DNA from: Jiangella gansuensis DSM 44835 | GTDB taxonomy: Bacteria > Actinomycetota > Actinomycetes > Jiangellales > Jiangellaceae | Length of the DNA stretch: 64,000 nucleotides | NCBI RefSeq assembly: GCF_000515395.1 | Contig: NZ_KI911782.1 | Span: forward strand, 845,090 to 909,089 | Reading direction: 5' to 3' | Shown here: positions 1 to 8,424 of the stretch, one piece after another | How positions within the stretch are numbered: the stretch's first letter is position 1 | How the letters are laid out: each line of letters starts with the position of its first letter | Notes under the pieces: model-generated | Databases searched by the model: none | Seen by the model: the letters and a program-made list of their open reading frames with translations, nothing else | What the model was told of the DNA's origin: nothing | Position numbers and translations under genes: made by a program

Positions 1-232
1 CGTCCATGAACGGCGGGCCGGAGTGACGGCCCGGCTCGAGGCCGGCGGCGATGCGGAAGTTCGCGAGGCCGGGACTGACCTGCGGGTTCCGCAGCGACGC
101 CCAGATCTGGGGGATCGTCACATCGCGCGTACGGCCGCGGACCTCTCCCCAGAAGCCTCCCGTCCAGCGGGCGTTGTCGGCACCGAGCGGCCTCAGCCGG
201 GCGTGCGCCCGGAGCGCTGTCGTGGCAGGCAT
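1..232 (-). CDS. GH127-type beta-L-arabinofuranosidase (DUF1680), N-terminus only
   Basis: The minus-strand frame opens at an ATG (232-230) behind a GGAAGGA ribosome site and runs off the left edge. About 77 residues are visible. They read MPATTALRAHARLRPL, then a GFWGE segment and a stretch containing NFRIAAGLEPG. This is the N-terminal signature of DUF1680/GH127 enzymes, which remove beta-L-arabinofuranosyl residues from plant glycans or glycoproteins. The active-site Cys and Glu residues lie outside the window. The gene is divergent from the sugar ABC importer that follows, so the two probably share the control region 233-469. The family call rests on the N-terminus alone. Confidence 0.6.
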   Translation of the reverse strand, partial: MPATTALRAHARLRPLGADNARWTGGFWGEVRGRTRDVTIPQIWASLRNPQVSPGLANFRIAAGLEPGRHSGPPFMD

Positions 233-393
233 CGAGGGTTCCTTCCGAAAGGGCATCAGTCTCGTCGTGGGGTCGCTGAGCCGGCAACCAGGCGTGGTCC
301 TGCGGTCAGGTTACGGCCGCATGCAAGTTCTCGCAAGCCTGCATGGAAATGCAGAAAGCCGCGTTGAAATGAATAGAAATTCAAGATTGACTG

Positions 394-422
394 TTGACAC
401 ACCCGCATTCCGAGCTTACTGT
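394..422 (+). promoter_or_regulatory. Sigma-70-type promoter of the first sugar ABC operon
   Basis: TTGACA at 394-399 is followed after 17 bases by TACTGT at 417-422, a good housekeeping-type -35/-10 pair. The start of transcription would fall near 429, about 40 bases before the substrate-binding protein start. An imperfect TTGAA/TTCAA inverted arrangement lies just upstream (364-384) and could be an operator. The rest of 233-393 holds nothing else recognisable. Confidence 0.55.
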
Positions 423-469
423 CGTGCGTCGAACCCCGTAGCCGCGTGGTCGCCGTCAAGGAGGACGTC

Positions 470-1786
470 ATGGTCAGCCGCCGTAACCGCCGGAAGCCGA
501 CGGCAGCCGGTCTCGCACTCGTCACCGTCGTGACCCTCTCGGCCTGTGGTGGCGACGACGCCACCGACGGTGGTGCCGGCGGGGATCCCGAAGCGTTCAC
601 AGTACTGACGGCCAACGAGAACGCGACGCTCGAGGCGCAGCTCACGGCCCTCGCCGAGAACCAGTGCAAGGCCGAGAACGAGGCCCTGCCGATGGAACAC
701 CAGAAGACGGCGCAGGCCGACACCGTCCAGAAGGTCACGCTGCTGGCGAGCCAGGACTCGTTGCCGGCGCACTTCATCGCCGGTACCGCGATGGTCCGGC
801 CCGACGGCGACCTCGGCGCCGCGGGGAAGGTCGTCGACTACGAGGAACTGCTCACCGAGGCCGGGGCGTGGGACAACATCCTGCCCGCGGCCGCGTCGAC
901 GGTGGAGCACATCTACGGCGGCATGGTCTCGTTGCCGTACCAGTACAACCTCGAGGGCATCTGGTACAACAAAGCGATCTTCGCCGAGGTTGGGCTCTCC
1001 GAGCCGCAGACCTTCGACCAGCTGCTCGCCGCCGGCGAGGAACTCCTCGCGGCCGGCCACCAGCCGTTCGCGCAGGCAGGCGCAGCCGGATGGCCGCTGA
1101 CACGGATCATCGGGATGTACATCTTCCGCAACGTCGGCCCCGACGCCATGGAGAAGATCCGCGACGGCGAGGCATCCCTCACCGACCCGGAGTACCTCGC
1201 CGGTGCCGAGGCACTCCAGCAGATGGCCGAGAGCGGCTTCTTCGGCGAGGGATTCATCTCGCTCGAGCCCGATGCGGCGACGGCGGCGTTCCTCAGCGGC
1301 CGGGCGGCCATGAAGTACGACGGCACCTGGGCGCTGAGCAACATCAACGACGAAGAACAGAACCAGATCGGCCTCGAGAACGTCGGCTTCATGCCGTTCC
1401 CCGACGTCGAAGGCGGCGCGGGCAGCGTCGACCAGTGGCCCGCGAACGCCGGCGCGGCGATGGCGGCCAACCCGGACACCGCCGGACCCAAGGTCACCGC
1501 CTGGTTGGAGTGCATCGCCGAGAACTACGGAGAGCAGGCGCTGTCCGACGCCGGCGTCCTGTCGGGCTTCCGCGTCAACGGCGAGGTCACGGACATCCCG
1601 GAGACCACGAAGCTCGTGCAGGAGAAGATCGCGGAGATCGACGAGACCGTCGCCTGGTTCGAAGCCCTCTTCGACGCCAAGTCCAACTCGCTCGCGTCGA
1701 CGAACGTGACCCTGCTGACGACCGGTCAGATGACGCCCGAGCAGTACATGACCGAGCTCCAAGCGAGCATCGACGCCGCCCGCTGA
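470..1786 (+). CDS. ABC sugar transporter, extracellular substrate-binding lipoprotein (family 1)
   Basis: A 438-residue CUT1-type solute-binding protein. The ATG at 470 is chosen because AGGAGG sits seven bases upstream; the GTG at 446 has no such site. The N-terminus is basic (MVSRRNRRK), followed by a hydrophobic stretch and an LSACGG lipobox, so the mature protein should be lipid-anchored outside the membrane. The body has the family-1 fold with a KYDGTWAL segment in the ligand cleft region. It delivers a sugar or oligosaccharide to the two permeases that follow. No ATPase gene is linked, so a shared MsiK-type ATPase is inferred. The ligand cannot be read from sequence. Confidence 0.9.
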   Translation: MVSRRNRRKPTAAGLALVTVVTLSACGGDDATDGGAGGDPEAFTVLTANENATLEAQLTALAENQCKAENEALPMEHQKTAQADTVQKVTLLASQDSLPAHFIAGTAMVRPDGDLGAAGKVVDYEELLTEAGAWDNILPAAASTVEHIYGGMVSLPYQYNLEGIWYNKAIFAEVGLSEPQTFDQLLAAGEELLAAGHQPFAQAGAAGWPLTRIIGMYIFRNVGPDAMEKIRDGEASLTDPEYLAGAEALQQMAESGFFGEGFISLEPDAATAAFLSGRAAMKYDGTWALSNINDEEQNQIGLENVGFMPFPDVEGGAGSVDQWPANAGAAMAANPDTAGPKVTAWLECIAENYGEQALSDAGVLSGFRVNGEVTDIPETTKLVQEKIAEIDETVAWFEALFDAKSNSLASTNVTLLTTGQMTPEQYMTELQASIDAAR

Positions 1787-1824
1787 CCCGAGGAGCCGGA
1801 CCGCCCACCACGAAGGCCACCGCC

Positions 1825-2706
1825 ATGAATCGCGTATTCGGAGACCGCAAGACGATCCTGATCCTCTTGCTGCCGACGCTGGCGATCTACGTTCTCTTCA
1901 AGGTCGTACCCGTCGCGTGGTCCCTGGGCCTCTCGTTCTTCGAAGGCAACACCCTGCGCGGCTTCGAGTTCGTCGGCTTCGACAACTTCACGACGTTCTT
2001 CTCCGACGGGGCGGCGCTGCAGTCGCTGCGAGTCAGCGTCATGTTCGCGATCCTGGCCACGATCGGCCAGGTCACGTTCGGATACCTGCTGGCGCTGCTC
2101 TACGTCTTCGTGCTGCGCAAGGGTTCGGCGTTCCTGCGGACCGCGGTGTTCTTCCCGATGGTGCTCCCGACCGTCGCGGTGGCGCTGCTCTTCCGCAGCT
2201 TCGTCTCCGTCGGTGACACCCAGGGCCCGGTCAACGAGATCATCAACGCGGCGGGAGGCGAGAGCGTCGAGTTCATGGCGTCCACCTCGGGCACCATGGC
2301 CGTCGCGCTCGCGATGACGCTGTGGAGCTCCATGGGGTTCTACGCCGTCCTGCTGTACACGGGCCTCCTCGACATCCCCGACGAGGTGATCGAGTCCGGG
2401 CGGCTGGACGGTGCGAGCGGCCTGCGGCTGGTGCGCCACATCATCATCCCGCTGTCGCTGCCGATCCTGCTGTCCTCGATCATCTTCAGCCTGAACGCCA
2501 CCCTGAAGGTCTTCGACAGCCTCCTCGCGCTCAACAACGGCGGCCCGGGAACCTCCACGGCGCCGCTGACCCTGTACATGTACCGGACCGCTTTCGAATA
2601 CGCCGAGTACGGCTACGGCAGCACGATCGCACTCGTGCTGACCCTGCTGTGCCTCGTGTTCACGCTGACGGTCTTCCGGTCGTCCCGCCAGCGGGTGGAG
2701 GACTGA
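1825..2706 (+). CDS. ABC sugar transporter permease (MalF/UgpA type)
   Basis: A 293-residue integral membrane protein with about six hydrophobic segments. A cytoplasmic EAA loop near residues 190-215 (EVIESGRLDGASGLRL) contacts the ATPase. The ATG at 1825 follows the binding-protein stop by 38 bases. Upstream in-frame codons belong to a read-through of the preceding gene in another frame and are ignored. It is the first of two permeases for the importer and is co-transcribed with its neighbours. It is a member of the binding-protein-dependent transport inner-membrane family, used mainly by CUT1 sugar systems. Confidence 0.9.
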   Translation: MNRVFGDRKTILILLLPTLAIYVLFKVVPVAWSLGLSFFEGNTLRGFEFVGFDNFTTFFSDGAALQSLRVSVMFAILATIGQVTFGYLLALLYVFVLRKGSAFLRTAVFFPMVLPTVAVALLFRSFVSVGDTQGPVNEIINAAGGESVEFMASTSGTMAVALAMTLWSSMGFYAVLLYTGLLDIPDEVIESGRLDGASGLRLVRHIIIPLSLPILLSSIIFSLNATLKVFDSLLALNNGGPGTSTAPLTLYMYRTAFEYAEYGYGSTIALVLTLLCLVFTLTVFRSSRQRVED

Positions 2707-2707
2707 C

Positions 2708-3622
2708 ATGACCACCACGCCGAGCCTCACCGAGACCCTGCCGCCGGCCCCGGCACCGGGACTGCGGCCCCGGCAGCCGGCCCGCCGCCGGGCCCGGCGC
2801 GCGCTGCGTCGCGTTCCCGTCTGGGGCGCCGTCGCGCTGCTGCTCGTGATCGTGATGTACCCGATGGTGTGGATGATCTTCGGATCGTTCAAGACGCCCA
2901 CCGAGTTCTTCGAGAACCCCGCGTGGGCGCTGCCGGAGAGCCTCAGCTTCGACAACTACGTCACGGCGCTCACTCGCGGCAATGTCGCCATCAACTACCG
3001 CAACAGCATGCTGGTGACGCTCCCGTCGGTGTTCCTCATCATCATCCTCGGGGTGGCGGCGGGCTACGCGCTGGAGATCATGATCTGGAAGGGACGGCAC
3101 AACACCCTGCTGTTCGTCCTCGCCGGCATCATGGTGCCGGGGCAGATGATCCTCGTGCCGCTGTTCACGGTGTACTTCCAGATCGGGCTGACGAACACAC
3201 TGTGGCCGCTCATCCTCACGTACACGGCGATGGGCCTGCCGCTGACGACCTTCCTGATGGCCGCCTACTTCCGGTCGGTGCCACGGCAGATCTTCGAGGC
3301 GGCGACGGTGGACGGGGCCAGCCCGCTGCGGTCGTTCTTCCTGATCGGGCTGCCGCTCATGCGCAACGCGATGCTCACCGTCGGCCTGATCCAGTTCTTC
3401 AGCGTCTTCAACGACCTGCTCATCGCGCTGACGTTCACCACCGATCCGGAGCTGGCTACGATCCAGCTGGGCTTGCTGAGCCTGAGCGACGAGTACGGCT
3501 CCACGCAGTACGGTCCGCTGTTCGCCGCCATCAGTGTCAACATCGTGGTGCTGCTCATCGTGTTCGCGTTCCTGAACAAGAAGATCATGGCGGGCCTGGC
3601 CGCCGGTTCGTTGAAGGGGTGA
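2708..3622 (+). CDS. ABC sugar transporter permease (MalG/UgpE type)
   Basis: A 304-residue partner permease that starts one base after the stop of the first permease. A proline- and arginine-rich cytoplasmic N-terminus (about 35 residues) precedes six hydrophobic segments. The EAA loop QIFEAATVDGASPLRS lies near residues 195-212. The C-terminus KKIMAGLAAGSLKG is typical of MalG-type subunits. It forms the membrane channel with the preceding permease and needs an ATPase encoded elsewhere. Confidence 0.9.
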   Translation: MTTTPSLTETLPPAPAPGLRPRQPARRRARRALRRVPVWGAVALLLVIVMYPMVWMIFGSFKTPTEFFENPAWALPESLSFDNYVTALTRGNVAINYRNSMLVTLPSVFLIIILGVAAGYALEIMIWKGRHNTLLFVLAGIMVPGQMILVPLFTVYFQIGLTNTLWPLILTYTAMGLPLTTFLMAAYFRSVPRQIFEAATVDGASPLRSFFLIGLPLMRNAMLTVGLIQFFSVFNDLLIALTFTTDPELATIQLGLLSLSDEYGSTQYGPLFAAISVNIVVLLIVFAFLNKKIMAGLAAGSLKG

Positions 3623-3626
3623 CCGA

Positions 3627-4289
3627 GTGACCGAATCCGCACCGCGCGTCGCGTTCGTCCACACCGGGGCGGTGGTCATCCCGCCGGTGGCCGAGCTGGC
3701 GCGCCGGCACCTGCCCGCGGCCACGACGGTGAACTACCTCGACGACAAGATCGTTGCCGACCTCGGCGATCCGCAGCGGGCGACGTCCGTGCCCGCGCGG
3801 CTCGAAGCGCTGGTGAGCGCCGCCCGCGACGCCGGCGCGGACGTCGTCATGCTCACGTGTTCGTCCATCTCCGACCTGGCGGCTCCGACGGCGGCAGCCG
3901 CCGGCATCCCGGTGCTGCGGATCGACGAGGCGATGGCCGACGCCGCCGTCGCGACCGGTGAGCGCATCGCCGTCCTGGCCACCCTGCCGACTACCTGCGC
4001 ACCCACCACTGCACTCATCGAGGAGCGGGCCGCGCTCGCCGGCCGCTCCCCGGCCATCACGAGTGAGGTCGTCGACGGCGCCTTCGCCGCGGTGGCGGGT
4101 GGGGACCGCGGAACGCACGACCGTCTCGTCGCCGAAGCCATCGAGCGGGCCGCGCGTGACGCCGACGTGGTCGTCCTGGCTCAGGCGTCGATGGCGAGCG
4201 CCGCTGAGGGTGTCGTCGTCGACGTGCCGGTTCTGACCAGCCTGGAGCCCGGCATCCGCCGGCTGCGCGAGGCCGTCGACGCGTTGTGA
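3627..4289 (+). CDS. Asp/Glu/hydantoin-racemase-like protein lacking one catalytic Cys
   Basis: A 220-residue cytoplasmic protein starting five bases after the permease stop, so it is last in the importer operon. It has the two-domain racemase fold. The first-lobe motif MLTCSSISD near residue 75 carries the usual Cys. The matching second-lobe position reads VLAQASMAS near residue 190, with Ala where two-base racemases have Cys. Known relatives with a single Cys include arylmalonate decarboxylases, so decarboxylation or a one-sided reaction is possible, but no substrate can be assigned. Operon position suggests a role in processing the imported compound. Confidence 0.7.
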   Translation: MTESAPRVAFVHTGAVVIPPVAELARRHLPAATTVNYLDDKIVADLGDPQRATSVPARLEALVSAARDAGADVVMLTCSSISDLAAPTAAAAGIPVLRIDEAMADAAVATGERIAVLATLPTTCAPTTALIEERAALAGRSPAITSEVVDGAFAAVAGGDRGTHDRLVAEAIERAARDADVVVLAQASMASAAEGVVVDVPVLTSLEPGIRRLREAVDAL

Positions 4290-4334
4290 CGCCCGGCCGG
4301 TCGCGCCCGCCCCGGGGGGGTACCGCGGGCTGTC

Positions 4335-4499
4335 CACCTGATCGTCGATGTGTCGCCTGATCGGGCTCGCGACGACGATCAGGTGACGACAGCACCGGGG
4401 GCGGGGCGGATTTGGGCACCTGATCGTCTCCAGCATGTGGACACGAAACGATCAGACGACGTCCGCACAGCAATCGGGCGCAATCGGTCACCTGATCGT
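4335..4499. repeat. Cluster of six CACCTGATCGT-like 11-mers in a convergent intergenic region
   Basis: The 321-base gap between two converging genes holds CACCTGATCGT at 4335, 4417 and 4489, a variant CGCCTGATCGG at 4354, and inverted copies at 4375 (full) and 4448 (ACGATCAG). Copies at 4354/4375 and at 4417/4448 can pair as stem-loops. Both flanking genes end here, so this is not a promoter. Bidirectional termination, a protein-binding array or an expanded intergenic repeat are the options. No gene is seen in 4290-4610. Confidence 0.7.
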
Positions 4500-4610
4500 T
4501 CTCGCCCGGACCCGGCCTCGTCGGAACGCGGAAAACGGGCCGCGGACGTGACACAGACCCACGACGCGGCGTACACCCAACACCCCGACACCCGACGCGT
4601 AGCGGCAGGG

Positions 4611-5591
4611 TCAGGCGCGAGCCGTGAGTTCGTTCGCCGTGCGGAGGTCGGTGACCAGGGTCGTGACCCACCCGCCGCTCAGAGCGCCGTGGATGGCGTC
4701 GAGCTTGCGGCTCCCGCCGGCGATGCCGACGCGGCGGGGGATGCGGGTGAGGTCGTCGACGGGGATCGCGATGATCCGGTCGTCGAGGTCACCGTGGACG
4801 AGTGAGCCGTCCGCACGGAAGATGCGGTGGCAGATGTCGCCGACCGCACCGTCGTCGACGAGCGCGCGGCGTTCCTCCGCGGCGAACGCGTTGCCGCTGG
4901 TGGCCAGGACGTCGGACGGCTCGATGCTGCCGATGCCCATGATGCTCATGGTCAGCTCGCGCCAGTGCCGGGTGACCTCCTGCATGGACGGATCGGAGAG
5001 CAGGCTGTCGCGGATGGCGGGACTCGCGACCACGCCGGGAGCCTGGACGTAGACGGGTTCCGCGCCCAGCATGCGGGCGAGCTCGCCGAGGATGCGGTTC
5101 GAGTGGCTCTGCGCCTCGGGAGCGCCGATGCCGCCGAGCAGCTGGACGACCTCGGTGGCGCCGCGGACGGTGAACGGCCGGAGGCGGTCGACCATCGCGA
5201 GCACGGTCTGGCTCCAGGAGGACACCCCGATGCGGTCGCCGCCGGACAGGGTCGCCTCGAGATACGCGGCCGCGCCGGCTCCGATGGCGGCCAGCAGTTC
5301 GGCTTCGTCGGCGTCGGACTCGACGTCGACGACGACCGCCTCGGCGATGCCGTACTGCTCCTCCAGCCGCTCCTCGAGGTCCGCGTAGACACCGGGGGCG
5401 ACGGTGACGGTGGTGCGGACGATGCCGACGGCCTCGGCACGTTTGAGCAGCCGGGACACCTTCGCCTGTGAGATATTGAGCGCAGCCGCGATGTCCGCCT
5501 GGCGGACACCCCGCTCGTGATACATGCGGGCGACCTTCGTTAGCAGGCGCACTTGGCCGTCTTGGGGGCGCGAACTGCGCGCTTTGGACAC
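4611..5591 (-). CDS. SorC/DeoR-family sugar-responsive transcription regulator
   Basis: A 326-residue regulator. The N-terminal helix-turn-helix lies near residues 10-60 (RQADIAAALNISQAKVSRLL). It is followed by a sugar-phosphate-binding domain of the SorC family (VVQLLGGIG, GVVASPAIRDSLL, VGIAGGSRKLDAIHGAL). The GTG at 5591 is chosen because GGAG lies five bases upstream and the resulting length matches the family. An ATG at 5660 in the same frame is an alternative with a poor ribosome site. It lies downstream of the GH78 gene on the same strand and probably controls neighbouring uptake and hydrolase genes in response to a phosphorylated sugar. Confidence 0.85.
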   Translation of the reverse strand: MSKARSSRPQDGQVRLLTKVARMYHERGVRQADIAAALNISQAKVSRLLKRAEAVGIVRTTVTVAPGVYADLEERLEEQYGIAEAVVVDVESDADEAELLAAIGAGAAAYLEATLSGGDRIGVSSWSQTVLAMVDRLRPFTVRGATEVVQLLGGIGAPEAQSHSNRILGELARMLGAEPVYVQAPGVVASPAIRDSLLSDPSMQEVTRHWRELTMSIMGIGSIEPSDVLATSGNAFAAEERRALVDDGAVGDICHRIFRADGSLVHGDLDDRIIAIPVDDLTRIPRRVGIAGGSRKLDAIHGALSGGWVTTLVTDLRTANELTARA

Positions 5592-5713
5592 GTCGGCTCC
5601 GATCGTGGCGACGATCCCGCCGCGGATGGTATCGGGATTCGCTGACGAAAGGATATTCATCCTGGACGCAGGGGCCAAGTCGCCGAACCGGCCGGCGCCG
5701 GACCGGCGCAGGG

Positions 5714-8311
5714 TCAGCGCGGGAGGGTGACGGTTCTGGTGTGCGTTCCCGGCGGAAGGGTCTCCTCGTCGCGTCCCTCCAGTTCGAGGATCGCTTCGGT
5801 ACCGACCGGCACCACAGCCTCGACGTGCAGCACCGTCCCGTCGAGGCGCCACGAGATGGCCGCCTCGCCGTACGGGGTGAGGTGACGCGCGGAGGCCCAC
5901 GTCAGCCCGCCGCCGGGCCGGGGCGCGAGGCGCAGGCGCCGATAGCCGGGCTCCGCCGGGGCCAGGCCCGCGACGACGCGGTGCATCCAGTCGGCCACGG
6001 CGCCCAGCGCGTAGTGGTTGAACGACGTCATGGTGCCGGGGTTGACGGTGCCGTCGGGCAGCAGTGAGTCCCACCGCTCCCACACGGTGGTGGCGCCCAT
6101 CGCCACCTGGTACAGCCACGACGGGCACTCGCGCTCGAAGAGCAGGTCGTACGCGGTGTCGGTGCGGCCCGCGTCGCTCAACGCGTCGGTGACGAGCGGC
6201 GTGCCCACGAAACCGGTCGCGATGCGGTTGCCCGACTTGTGTACGAGCTCGGCCAGCCGGTTCGCCGCCGCGGACCGGCGGTTCTCGTCCGGGATCAGGT
6301 CGAACCGCAGCGCCAGGGCATACGCGGTCTGGGCGTCGCTGGTCATCGTGCCGTCGTCGAGAACGTACGCCGCCGCGAACGCCGCGGCGACCTCGTCGGC
6401 CAGAGCGTGGTAGTGCTCGGCCTCCGCACCGCGGCCGAGAGCCTCGGCCATCCGCGCGACCGTGCGCGCCGACCGCGCGAAGTACGCCGTCGCGACCAGG
6501 TAGCGGTCGGTGCGCGCGTCCGCCGGGTCTTCGGGAGGAGCGGCCGGGTCCAGCCAGTCGCCGAGCTGGTAGCCGGTGTCCCACAGTCGGGACGGACCGG
6601 ACAGGCACTCCATAAGGTCCACCCAGCGGCGGGCGCTGTCGAACTGCGCGTCGAGTACACCGAGGTCGCCGAACCGCTCGTAGAGGGTCCACGGAAGCAG
6701 GGTGGCGACATCGCCCCAGGCGGCACCCGGGCGCAGCGGCGTCCACTTGTCGCGCGCCGGGATGACGGGCACGTACCAGGGCACCGTCCCGTCGGGAAGC
6801 TGCTCGACCGCGACGTCGCGCAGCCAGCCCGACAACATGCCGGCCACGTCGAACAGGTACGACGCGGTGGGGCCGAAGACCTGGATGTCGCCGGTCCAGC
6901 CGACCCGTTCGTCGCGCTGCGGGCAGTCGGTCGGGAGGTCGACGAAGTTGCCCCTCATACCCCACACGACGTTGTCGTGCAGGCGGTTGAGCATGGGGTC
7001 GGACGTCTCGAACCACCCGGTGCGCTCGAGGTCGGTGTGGACGACTCGGGCGACGATCGCGCCGTCGCGCGCCGCGGCGTCGAGATCGCCCGGCCAGCCG
7101 GACACCTCGACGTATCGGAAGCCGTGGAACGTGAAGCGCGGCTCCCACGTCTCCCCGTCCGCGCGCCCGGCGAACGTGTAGGTGTCGGTGGAACGCGCGT
7201 CGCGCAGGGGCCGCGTGTACAGCTCGCCGTCCTGGAGCACTTCCGCGGTGCGCAGGGTCACCGACGAACCGGCCGAGCCCGTCGCACGGATGCGGACGCG
7301 GCCGACGAGGTTCTGGCCGAAATCGACGATGCGGCGGCCGCTGGGGCTCGTGAGCACCGCGACGGGTGTGACCTCCTCGGTGCAGCGGACCGGCGGGGCC
7401 GTCGGGGCCACGAGGGTCGCGGGGTCGCGGTGGCGCACCGAGACGCCCTCCCAGGTGCTGTCGTCGAAGCCGGGGCCGGACCACCCCGGCTGTTCCTCGC
7501 GGGCGTCGTAGTCCTCGCCGTCGTAGATGCCGCTGCGCAGGATAGGGCTGGGCGCGGCGCGCCAGGAGGGGTCGGTGGCGATCACCTCGCGGGTCCCGTC
7601 GTCGTACGTCAGCTCCAGCTGCCCGAGGAACGACAGGTCGTAGCCGTAGAGGTTCCGGAAGCCGCCGCGCCAGCCCAGCCGGCCGCGGTACCAGCCGTCG
7701 CCGAGCCACGCACCGACGGCGTTCGCGCCGGGCCGCACGAGCGCGGTGACGTCGTAGGTGTAGTAGCGCAGCCGTTCGCGGTAGACCGTCCACCCCGGCG
7801 AGAGAGTGTCGTCGCCGACCCGCTCGCCGTTGATCTCGGCCTCGTAGAGCCCGTGCGCCGTCGCGTACAGCCGGGCGCGCACCAGGCCGGCCCGCGCCTC
7901 GAACTCACGCCGGACGATCGACGGGCGGCGCTCGTCGGAGGCCGGGTCCTCGTTCCACAACGCGCCGACCGGCCGCGCGACCCAGTCGGACGGCTCGAGG
8001 AGGCCCGCCTCGAGGGTGGTCGGCTCCGACACCGCGGACCATGACCCGTCGTGGCCACGCACCGCGACCCGGACCGTCGCCGTCTCCCGCGACCGCAACG
8101 GTGCCGCCGGCCACGGAACCAGCACCTGCTCGGCCGACTCCACCTCGAACGAGTGGGTGGCGCCGTCGCGGCCGACGTCGATGCGGTACGCGGTCTGCGT
8201 CCAACCGGGCGGAGCCGACCGGACCCGCCACGACAGCCGCGGCGTGCGTTCGCCGATGCCCAGCGCTTCCCGGAGGTGCTCGATGCGGGGCGCGTCGACG
8301 ATGGCCGCCAT
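5714..8311 (-). CDS. GH78 alpha-L-rhamnosidase
   Basis: An 865-residue enzyme without a signal peptide, so probably cytoplasmic and acting on imported oligosaccharides. The N-terminal beta-sandwich domains (residues about 1-330) include the NGERVGDDTLSPGWTVY segment of the rhamnosidase N domain. The (alpha/alpha)6 barrel contains DCPQRDERVGWTGD, the GH78 active-site signature, and later TSFNHYALGAVADWM. A C-terminal beta-sandwich closes the protein. The ATG at 8311 has GGGAG upstream. It releases terminal alpha-L-rhamnose. Its setting beside apiose genes fits pectin rhamnogalacturonan or rhamnosyl/apiosyl glycosides. Confidence 0.93.
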   Translation of the reverse strand: MAAIVDAPRIEHLREALGIGERTPRLSWRVRSAPPGWTQTAYRIDVGRDGATHSFEVESAEQVLVPWPAAPLRSRETATVRVAVRGHDGSWSAVSEPTTLEAGLLEPSDWVARPVGALWNEDPASDERRPSIVRREFEARAGLVRARLYATAHGLYEAEINGERVGDDTLSPGWTVYRERLRYYTYDVTALVRPGANAVGAWLGDGWYRGRLGWRGGFRNLYGYDLSFLGQLELTYDDGTREVIATDPSWRAAPSPILRSGIYDGEDYDAREEQPGWSGPGFDDSTWEGVSVRHRDPATLVAPTAPPVRCTEEVTPVAVLTSPSGRRIVDFGQNLVGRVRIRATGSAGSSVTLRTAEVLQDGELYTRPLRDARSTDTYTFAGRADGETWEPRFTFHGFRYVEVSGWPGDLDAAARDGAIVARVVHTDLERTGWFETSDPMLNRLHDNVVWGMRGNFVDLPTDCPQRDERVGWTGDIQVFGPTASYLFDVAGMLSGWLRDVAVEQLPDGTVPWYVPVIPARDKWTPLRPGAAWGDVATLLPWTLYERFGDLGVLDAQFDSARRWVDLMECLSGPSRLWDTGYQLGDWLDPAAPPEDPADARTDRYLVATAYFARSARTVARMAEALGRGAEAEHYHALADEVAAAFAAAYVLDDGTMTSDAQTAYALALRFDLIPDENRRSAAANRLAELVHKSGNRIATGFVGTPLVTDALSDAGRTDTAYDLLFERECPSWLYQVAMGATTVWERWDSLLPDGTVNPGTMTSFNHYALGAVADWMHRVVAGLAPAEPGYRRLRLAPRPGGGLTWASARHLTPYGEAAISWRLDGTVLHVEAVVPVGTEAILELEGRDEETLPPGTHTRTVTLPR

Positions 8312-8331
8312 GCCGGTCTCCCTCGTGGATC

Positions 8332-8341
8332 GAAACGATTC
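8332..8341. promoter_or_regulatory. Candidate GAAACG-type operator between GH78 and SDR genes
   Basis: GAAACGATTC is a near-palindrome (GAA-W-CG-W-TTC) in the 113-base divergent gap. The same GAAACG half-site recurs at 10334-10347 and 16635-16662, each time between divergent carbohydrate genes. LacI-type regulators typically bind such sequences. No LacI gene is present in the window. Confidence 0.35.
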
Positions 8342-8424
8342 AAGATAGTCTAGAGGCCGCTGCCGTCGCCGTGCTGACCGGCGGCATGCGTCCCGTTCCA
8401 CAGGCGGCTGAACAGGAGTTTCAC

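Noticed and set aside
416-1762. 448-codon minus-strand open frame opposite the binding-protein gene
   Set aside because: A frame shadow caused by GC bias. It has Arg/Gly/Val-rich low-complexity content and no domain, while the plus strand encodes a clear lipoprotein.
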